A stretch of 21,129 nt of DNA, taken from NCBI GenBank assembly GCA_035316025.1, contig DATFXL010000107.1, positions 1 through 21,129 of the forward strand, read 5' to 3'. The position numbers and the translations under genes were made by a program. The notes beneath the pieces were generated by a model, which saw only the letters and a list, made by a program, of their open reading frames with translations, was not told the DNA's origin and searched no databases. The first letter of the stretch is position 1. Every line of letters begins with the position of its first letter. Origin of the DNA: JALZAA01 sp035316025. Lineage in GTDB: Bacteria; Actinomycetota; Acidimicrobiia; IMCC26256; JACDBD01. This document shows positions 16,050 to 21,129 of this stretch, one piece after another.

Positions 16050-17076
16050 GGACGAGCTACTCAGCCCGGCCGCCGACCCGATCGAGCGCGCCGAGGAGAC
16101 CACGCTGCGCCCGCGGCGCCTCTCCGAGTTCGTGGGGCAGGAGCGTCTCAAAGAGCACCTCGACATCCTCCTCGGCGCGGCGAGGCAGCGCGGCCAGGCC
16201 GTCGACCACGTGCTCTTCGCCGGACCACCCGGAACGGGGAAGACGTCGCTGGCCGGGATCGTGGCCGCCGAGCTCGGTGTCGCGCTGCGGGTCACCAGCG
16301 GACCGGCGCTCGAACGCGCCGGCGACCTCGCCGCCATCCTCACCAACCTCGACGACGGCGACGTCCTGTTCATCGACGAGGTGCACCGACTCCCTCGCGC
16401 CGTCGAGGAAGTCCTGTACCCGGCGATGGAGGATTTCCAGCTCGACATCGTCATCGGCAAGGGCCCCTCGGCGCGCTCGATCCGGCTCGACCTGCCCCGA
16501 TTCACGCTCGTCGGCGCGACGACGCGCACGGGCCTCATCACCGGACCGCTGCGGGACCGCTTCGGCCTCGTCAGCCGACTCGACTACTACGAGGCCGCCG
16601 ACCTCGTCACCATCCTCGAACGTGCCGCCGGCATCCTCGGCGTCCCGCTCGATGTGGCCGGCGCGCACGAGATCGCCGGCCGGGCCCGCGGCACCCCCCG
16701 GGTTGCAAACCGCTTGCTCAAACGCGTGCGCGACTACGCAGAGGTGCGCGGCGATGGCACGGTGACGGCGAAGACGGCACGCGCCGCCCTGTCCTTGTTC
16801 GAGGTCGACGAGCGCGGCCTCGACAAGGTCGACCGCTCGATCCTCGCCGCGCTGTGCGAGACGTTCGCCGGTCAGCCGGTCGGTCTGAACACCCTGGCGG
16901 TCGCGGTCAGCGAAGAGGCAGAGACCGTCGAGGACGTCTACGAGCCGTTCCTCCTCAAGGAGGGTCTGCTCCAGCGGACGCCGCGCGGCCGGGTGGCGAC
17001 CCCGGGCGCGTTCGCGCACCTCGGGCTGGACGTGCCCGCCGGAGCCGGGACCGGCCCGAGCCTGTTCGAGCCCTGA
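16042..17076 (+). CDS. ruvB: Holliday junction DNA helicase subunit RuvB
   Basis: A 344-residue AAA+ motor that drives branch migration with RuvA. Walker A is GPPGTGKT (61-68), Walker B FIDEVH (Asp112, Glu113), sensor 1 lies in GATTRTG (158-164), and the arginine-finger segment is PLRDRFG (169-175). The C-terminal winged helix has GLNTLAVAVSEEAETVEDVY and ends after the family's RTPRGRVAT region. The GTG at 16042 overlaps ruvA by eight bases; the leader SRDELLSPAADPIERAEE is a normal RuvB extension. All catalytic residues are intact. Confidence 0.97.
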   Translation: MSRDELLSPAADPIERAEETTLRPRRLSEFVGQERLKEHLDILLGAARQRGQAVDHVLFAGPPGTGKTSLAGIVAAELGVALRVTSGPALERAGDLAAILTNLDDGDVLFIDEVHRLPRAVEEVLYPAMEDFQLDIVIGKGPSARSIRLDLPRFTLVGATTRTGLITGPLRDRFGLVSRLDYYEAADLVTILERAAGILGVPLDVAGAHEIAGRARGTPRVANRLLKRVRDYAEVRGDGTVTAKTARAALSLFEVDERGLDKVDRSILAALCETFAGQPVGLNTLAVAVSEEAETVEDVYEPFLLKEGLLQRTPRGRVATPGAFAHLGLDVPAGAGTGPSLFEP

Positions 17077-17127
17077 GCGCACCCCGCGGGCACGAGCTCC
17101 CGACGGCGTGCCTCCGAGAGCCTCAGG

Positions 17128-17133
17128 TAGCAT
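17128..17133 (+). promoter_or_regulatory. Candidate -10 element (GGTAGCAT) for yajC-secDF
   Basis: TAGCAT preceded by GG lies in the 96-base gap between ruvB and yajC. Transcription would begin near 17140, leaving a 33-base leader in which no clear Shine-Dalgarno site is seen. It suggests the export genes form their own unit. Confidence 0.35.
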
Positions 17134-17172
17134 CCAACTCCGGTTCCGGCCCCACCCGAACCCTCACACTCG

Positions 17173-17478
17173 ATGCCCGTAGCCCTCCTCTATCTCGGCA
17201 TTCTCGTCGCCGCGTTCCTCCTGCTGATCGTGCGCCCGCAGCGGAGGCAGATGGCCGCGCACCGGGCGCTGGTGGCCAGCCTGCGGGTCGGAGACGAGGT
17301 CGTGACGTCGGGCGGGATCTACGGCACCATCCGAGTCCTCGACGACGGGACGGTCGACCTCGAGGTGGCTCCCGGCGTGGTCCTCCGAGTGGCGCGGGGC
17401 GCGATCGCCCAGCGCATCGAGCCGGAGCCCCACCGCGCGGACGACGACGCCAACGAGCTCGGCGACGGCGAGAGCTGA
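17173..17478 (+). CDS. yajC: Preprotein translocase subunit YajC
   Basis: A 101-residue small membrane protein. One N-terminal helix (about 3-20) is followed by the hallmark IVRPQRRQ, then LRVGDEVVTSGGIYGTI and an acidic tail. YajC associates with SecDF-YidC at the Sec translocon; its exact task is minor and unclear. The ATG at 17173 gives a normal family start even though no ribosome site is obvious. The next start (GTG 17480) lies one base after its TGA, so the three export genes are coupled. Confidence 0.93.
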   Translation: MPVALLYLGILVAAFLLLIVRPQRRQMAAHRALVASLRVGDEVVTSGGIYGTIRVLDDGTVDLEVAPGVVLRVARGAIAQRIEPEPHRADDDANELGDGES

Positions 17479-17479
17479 C

Positions 17480-18931
17480 GTGCGGAAGTACTGGGTGTAC
17501 CTCATCGGCAGCGTGTCGGTGGTCGTGATCGCGCTCGTGGCGACCGTCGCCGCCGGCAACGTGCCCGTGCTCGGCCTCGACCTCCAGGGCGGCATCTCGG
17601 TGCGACTGTTCCCGGCCGGCAATCCCGCCAGCAGCTCGCTCGACACGGCCAAGAACATCATCGACCGCCGCGTCAACGGGCTGGGCGTCTCCGACGCCGA
17701 GGTCACGCGCGAGGGCAACAACATCGTCATCGACCTGCCCGGCGTGAAGGATCGCGACAAGGCGAAGCGGCTCGTGGGCCGGACCGCCGAGCTCCGGTTC
17801 CGCCCGGTGCTGGCCCAGCTCGCGGCCGAGCAGCGCGGCGCCCCACCCGCCGACGAGGCGACGAAGGCGGCGGTCGCGTCGTGCCAACCCACGTCGATCC
17901 CGAACCCACAGGCGATCCCGACCACCGCGCCGGCCGACGACAAGGGCGACGCGTGCGTCGTGCTCCCCGGTCGCGCCCAGGAGAAGCAGCAGGTCCGCTA
18001 CTTCCTCGGCCCCGCCGCGCTCACCGGGAAGGACACGTCGGGCGCGAAGTCCGAGTTCGCCCAAGGGCAGGGCTACGCGGTGTCGCTGAACCTGAAGGGA
18101 TCGGGACAGGACAAGTTCAATCAGCTCGCTCAGGAGTCATTCCCGAAGCAGCCGCCCCAGAACTCGGTCGCGATCGTCCTCGACGGCGTCGTGCAGTCGG
18201 CCCCGCGCTTCCAGACCGCCAACTTCGGGTCAGGTCCGGTGCAGATCACGGGCAATTTCACGCAGGGTGAAGCGAGCGACCTCGCCAACATCCTGCAGTA
18301 CGGCGCGCTGCCGGTGAAGTTCGACGAGAAGCAGCAGACGGTCGAGAGCGTGTCGCCGACGCTGGGCAGTGACCAGCTCAGGTCGGGCATCGCCGCCGGG
18401 ATCGTCGGCCTCGTGCTCGTCGCCCTCTACATGCTGCTCTACTACCGCCTCCTCGGCGTCGTCGTGATCCTCGGCCTGGGGTTGAGCGCGGGCGCGACGT
18501 ACGCGCTGGTCGCCTTGCTCAGCAACTCGGGCGCCAACCTGACCTTGTCGCTGGCCGGGGTGACCGGTCTCATCGTCTCGGTGGGCATCACCGTCGATTC
18601 GTACGTCGTCTACTTCGAACGTCTCAAGGACGAGGTTCGAGCCGGCAAGACCGTCCGTTCGTCGGTGGATCGCGGCTTCACCCGTGCGTTCCGGACGATC
18701 CTCGCCGCCGACCTGGTCTCGCTGATCGGCGCGAGCGCGCTGTACTTCCTCGCCTCAGGGTCGGTGAAGGGCTTTGCGTTCTTCCTCGGGCTCTCGACGG
18801 TGCTCGACCTTCTGGTCGCCTTCTTCTTCATGCACCCGCTCGTGGTGATCCTCTCGCGCCGGCGAGCGTTGGTCCGCGTGCCGGTCGTCGGGATCGGGTC
18901 CGGGCTGGACGCACGGGAGGCGACGGCGTGA
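17480..18931 (+). CDS. secD: Protein translocase subunit SecD
   Basis: A 483-residue RND-family membrane protein that, with SecF, uses the proton gradient to pull exported proteins through the Sec channel. TM1 (about 5-25) precedes GLDLQGGI (32-39); the large extracytoplasmic P1 domain follows, ending in QGEASDLANILQYGALPV, and TM2-TM6 fill the C-terminal 180 residues. The P1 domain contains a Pro/Ala/Thr-rich insertion (about 115-170) with two cysteines, Cys135 and Cys159, that could form a disulphide outside the cell. The GTG start follows GGCGAGAG. The stop overlaps the secF GTG (GTGA). Confidence 0.96.
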   Translation: MRKYWVYLIGSVSVVVIALVATVAAGNVPVLGLDLQGGISVRLFPAGNPASSSLDTAKNIIDRRVNGLGVSDAEVTREGNNIVIDLPGVKDRDKAKRLVGRTAELRFRPVLAQLAAEQRGAPPADEATKAAVASCQPTSIPNPQAIPTTAPADDKGDACVVLPGRAQEKQQVRYFLGPAALTGKDTSGAKSEFAQGQGYAVSLNLKGSGQDKFNQLAQESFPKQPPQNSVAIVLDGVVQSAPRFQTANFGSGPVQITGNFTQGEASDLANILQYGALPVKFDEKQQTVESVSPTLGSDQLRSGIAAGIVGLVLVALYMLLYYRLLGVVVILGLGLSAGATYALVALLSNSGANLTLSLAGVTGLIVSVGITVDSYVVYFERLKDEVRAGKTVRSSVDRGFTRAFRTILAADLVSLIGASALYFLASGSVKGFAFFLGLSTVLDLLVAFFFMHPLVVILSRRRALVRVPVVGIGSGLDAREATA

Positions 18932-20127
18932 GCCCGCTGCCCGACGGACGGCGGCACCGGCCGGCGGACTTCTACCACGAGCGCACGAACTTCGACTTCA
19001 CGGGAAGGCCGTGGCGTTGGCTGCTCCTCTCGGGCACCGTCATCGTGATCGCGCTCCTGGCGATCTTCACGCGTGGTCTCAACCTCGGTATCGACTTCGA
19101 AGGCGGCACGTCGTGGCAGGTGCCCGTCCACGGCAAGTCGGCGTCCGTGAGCGACGTCCGCAGCGTGATCAGCCCCCTCGGCCTGAGCGACGCGAAGGTG
19201 CTGATCCTCAAGGGCGACTCCGGCACCTCCGTACGGGTGCAGTCGAAGGATGTCAGGCCCAACGAGGAGGACGCCGTCACAAACGCGCTGGCGCAGTACG
19301 GCGGTGCGCAGCGTAGCGACGTGAGCGTCAGCACCGTCGGTCCGACCTTTGGCGACCAGGTGCGCGACAACGCCGTCAAGGCTCTCGTGGTGTTCTTCGG
19401 GCTGATCGCGTTGTACCTCACGATCCGGTTCGAATGGAAGATGGCGGTGGCAGCGATCGTGGCCGTCCTCCACGACATCATCGTCACGGTCGGCGTCTAT
19501 GCCATCACCGGGTTCGAGGTGACACCGGCGACGGTGGTCGCCTTCCTGACCATCCTCGGCTTCTCGCTCTACGACACCGTGGTCGTGTTCGACAAGGTGA
19601 AGGAGAACGTGGCCACGATCGGGACGGTTCGCGGCGACTCGTACTCGAAGATGGTGAACCGGTCGATGAACCAGGTGCTCATGCGTTCGCTGAGCACCTC
19701 GTTCGTCGCCGTGCTGCCGGTGGCGTCGCTGCTCTTCGTCGGGTCGGGGCTCTTCGGCGCGATCGCGTTGCGGGACTTCGCCCTGGCGCTGTTCGTCGGC
19801 CTCCTCACCGGGGCCTATTCGTCGATCTTCGTCGCGACCCCACTGCTTTCGTGGTGGAAGGAGCGGGAGCCGCGCTACCGGGCGCTGCGGGAGCGCTCGG
19901 CGCTGCAGCTCGCCCGGGACGAGGCGTCCGTCGCGGCGCCGGAGGGCGAGCCGGAACCGGCCGAGGAACCCGAGCCGGAGCCCGCACCCGCGGCGGCGGG
20001 AGTGCCGGCTGCAGCACCCGCGCCGCCGGCGGCGGCGCGGCCGAGCTCGCCCCGGCCCGCGACCGGGGGACCGGCGAGCACGCGTGCCCCCCGCCCGCGT
20101 CAGCAACGGCGGCGGAAGCGCAGGTAG
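18928..20127 (+). CDS. secF: Protein translocase subunit SecF
   Basis: A 399-residue partner of SecD. After a 30-residue cytoplasmic start there is TM1 (about 31-47), then GIDFEGGT (54-61), a small P4 domain, and TM2-TM6 with the family motif YDTVVVFDKVKEN. From about residue 316 an 84-residue tail follows that is acidic and Pro/Ala-rich, then strongly basic at the end (QQRRRKRR). Such long tails occur in other actinobacterial SecF proteins and probably lie in the cytoplasm; ribosome or membrane contact is a guess. The GTG start overlaps the secD stop by four bases. Confidence 0.96.
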   Translation: MSPLPDGRRHRPADFYHERTNFDFTGRPWRWLLLSGTVIVIALLAIFTRGLNLGIDFEGGTSWQVPVHGKSASVSDVRSVISPLGLSDAKVLILKGDSGTSVRVQSKDVRPNEEDAVTNALAQYGGAQRSDVSVSTVGPTFGDQVRDNAVKALVVFFGLIALYLTIRFEWKMAVAAIVAVLHDIIVTVGVYAITGFEVTPATVVAFLTILGFSLYDTVVVFDKVKENVATIGTVRGDSYSKMVNRSMNQVLMRSLSTSFVAVLPVASLLFVGSGLFGAIALRDFALALFVGLLTGAYSSIFVATPLLSWWKEREPRYRALRERSALQLARDEASVAAPEGEPEPAEEPEPEPAPAAAGVPAAAPAPPAAARPSSPRPATGGPASTRAPRPRQQRRRKRR

Positions 20128-20152
20128 CGGCGGTCTCGAGAGGGTCCGCCGA

Positions 20153-20158
20153 TAGCCT
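20153..20158 (+). promoter_or_regulatory. Candidate -10 element (TAGCCT) for rel
   Basis: TAGCCT, the same hexamer as before pgsA, would place transcription start near 20165 and a leader of about 65 bases before the rel ATG. The start would fall inside the left arm of the hairpin at 20158-20191. Confidence 0.35.
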
Positions 20159-20191
20159 GTAGTGACGGCGGCTTTGCCGACCGTCACTACA
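20158..20191 (+). terminator. Strong hairpin between secF and rel, probable terminator or leader element
   Basis: TGTAGTGACGG (20158-20168) pairs fully with CCGTCACTACA (20181-20191); inside it CGGC (20169-20172) pairs with GCCG (20176-20179) around a TTT loop, leaving one unpaired A. This gives 15 bp with one bulge and a three-base loop. It lies 30 bases after the secF stop, a fitting place for a terminator, but has no T-run after it. An alternative pairing, CGGCTTTG (20169-20176) with CAAAGCCG (20190-20197), excludes it. Confidence 0.55.
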
Positions 20192-20229
20192 AAGCCGGAG
20201 CTTGCGACGGCGCCAAAGAGGAAGGGTGC

Positions 20230-21129
20230 ATGAGCAACACCGAGCCGCGGGTTGAGGTACGACCCGACCGGCGCTCGGTCCTGCCCTGGCGGCGGCACCA
20301 CGTCGACGTCGAGGTCGCACCGCTCGTCGCCGCCTACCGCGACCGGCACCGAAAAGCCGACACCGCGCTCATCGAGCGGGCCTTCGAGGTCGCCCGGGTT
20401 GCCCACGCCGACCAGGTCCGCCGGTCGGGGGAGCCGTACATCGCCCACCCGCTCGGCGTGGCGATGATCCTGGCCGGCCTCGGGCTGGACGATGTCACGA
20501 TCGCGGCCGCGCTGCTTCACGACGCCGTCGAGGACACCACCGTCACCGACGAGGACCTTCAGGAGCAGTTCGGCCCGGACGTCGCCGCCATCGTGGACGG
20601 CGTCACCAAGCTAGACCGGCTCCAGTTCGATTCGAAGGAAGCGCAGCAGGCGGCGTCGCTCCGCAAGATGCTCGTCGCGATGGCGAAGGACATCCGCGTC
20701 CTGCTCATCAAGCTCGCCGACCGGCTCCACAACATGCGCACGATCTCGTCGCTGCCCAAGGCCAAGCAGCAGCGGATCGCCCAGGAGACGCTCGACATCT
20801 ACGCGCCACTCGCGCACCGGCTCGGCATCGCCGACGTCAAGTGGCAGCTCGAAGACCTCGCCTTCGAGGTGCTCCACCCCAAGCGGTACGCCGAGATCGA
20901 GCAGATGGTCACGGCGCGCGCGCCCGAGCGCGAGGAGTACCTCGAGCTGGTGCTGACCGAGCTGCGGGCCCGGCTCGCCGGGCTGCGGATCGACGCCGAC
21001 GTGAGCGGGCGCCCGAAGAACTACTGGTCCATCTACGAGAAGATGGTCGTGCAGGGCAAGGAGTTCGAGGACGTACAGGATCTCCTCGGCGTGCGCGTCG
21101 TCGTCGAGTCCGTGAAGGACTGCTACGCC
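20230..21129 (+). CDS. rel: Bifunctional (p)ppGpp synthetase/hydrolase, RelA/SpoT family (N-terminal part, cut by window edge)
   Basis: The frame is open from ATG 20230 to the right edge, 300 codons. AGGAAGGG (20219-20226) precedes the ATG. The hydrolase HD domain is intact: His73 in YIAHPLGVAM, His97-Asp98 in LLHDAVEDT and Asp164 in KLADRLHNM, so ppGpp hydrolysis is likely active. The synthetase domain begins with GRPKNYWSIYEKM (260-272) and DLLGVRVVV (284-292); its catalytic core and the TGS and ACT domains lie outside. The protein makes and removes the stringent-response alarmone. In M. tuberculosis, apt lies between secF and rel; here it is absent and rel follows secF directly. Synthetase activity cannot be judged from the visible part. 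Confidence 0.95.
   Translation, partial: MSNTEPRVEVRPDRRSVLPWRRHHVDVEVAPLVAAYRDRHRKADTALIERAFEVARVAHADQVRRSGEPYIAHPLGVAMILAGLGLDDVTIAAALLHDAVEDTTVTDEDLQEQFGPDVAAIVDGVTKLDRLQFDSKEAQQAASLRKMLVAMAKDIRVLLIKLADRLHNMRTISSLPKAKQQRIAQETLDIYAPLAHRLGIADVKWQLEDLAFEVLHPKRYAEIEQMVTARAPEREEYLELVLTELRARLAGLRIDADVSGRPKNYWSIYEKMVVQGKEFEDVQDLLGVRVVVESVKDCYA

Noticed and set aside
17089..17112. GGCACG/CGTGCC hairpin after ruvB as a terminator
   Set aside because: Only six base pairs with a 12-base loop and no T-run; too weak to list.

Overview
The window is one stretch of a high-GC actinobacterial (Actinomycetota) chromosome. It is densely packed, with frequent GTG starts, one TTG start, and many ATGA/GTGA/TTGA stop-start overlaps. 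The lineage call rests on a phosphatidylinositol-phosphate synthase, acyltransferase and PimA cluster, two split-barrel proteins of the F420-type PPOX class, and the order pdxS-pdxT-yebC ... ruvCAB-yajC-secD-secF-rel, which matches the order I recall for Mycobacterium tuberculosis (about Rv2612c to Rv2583c). A deep-branching class such as Acidimicrobiia would fit, but I cannot prove it from the sequence. No rRNA, tRNA, CRISPR array, insertion sequence or phage gene was seen, and no gene-free stretch exceeds 300 bases; the longest is 426-614, where I see nothing convincing.

Layout. (1) 1-425: the last codons of a probable DUF4258 protein followed by a DUF2283 protein, a toxin-antitoxin-like pair with a less GC-rich look than the rest. 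(2) 615-2657, minus strand: a paralogue of elongation factor G of the EF-G-2/FusA2 type. (3) 2758-6489: a tightly coupled operon for phosphatidylinositol mannoside synthesis (PIP synthase, PatA-like acyltransferase, PimA) ending in an inositol-monophosphatase-fold gene. (4) 6514-6906: a PPOX-class protein. (5) 7002-9517: lemA, htpX and a DUF3048 lipoprotein, probably a membrane quality-control operon. (6) 9563-12221: pdxS, pdxT, yebC and a second PPOX protein; the pdxS promoter looks leaderless and the last stop codon lies inside a strong hairpin. (7) 12262-14826: a four-gene molybdenum-hydroxylase cassette (2Fe-2S subunit, FAD subunit, MocA-like cytidylyltransferase, CoxG) with no large catalytic subunit in the window. 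(8) 14887-17076: ruvC, ruvA, ruvB for Holliday-junction processing. (9) 17173-20127: yajC, secD, secF for protein export. (10) 20230 to the edge: the N-terminal 300 residues of a bifunctional RelA/SpoT (p)ppGpp synthetase/hydrolase, preceded by a strong hairpin with an alternative fold.

Most of the window is conserved housekeeping. The points most worth a second look are the orphan Cox-type cassette without its catalytic subunit, a -10-like element (mostly GGTAnnnT) before eight transcription units with three placed for leaderless transcripts, the two mutually exclusive hairpins before rel, the phosphatase gene fused by overlap to the phosphatidylinositol pathway operon, and the DUF4258/DUF2283 pair at the left edge.
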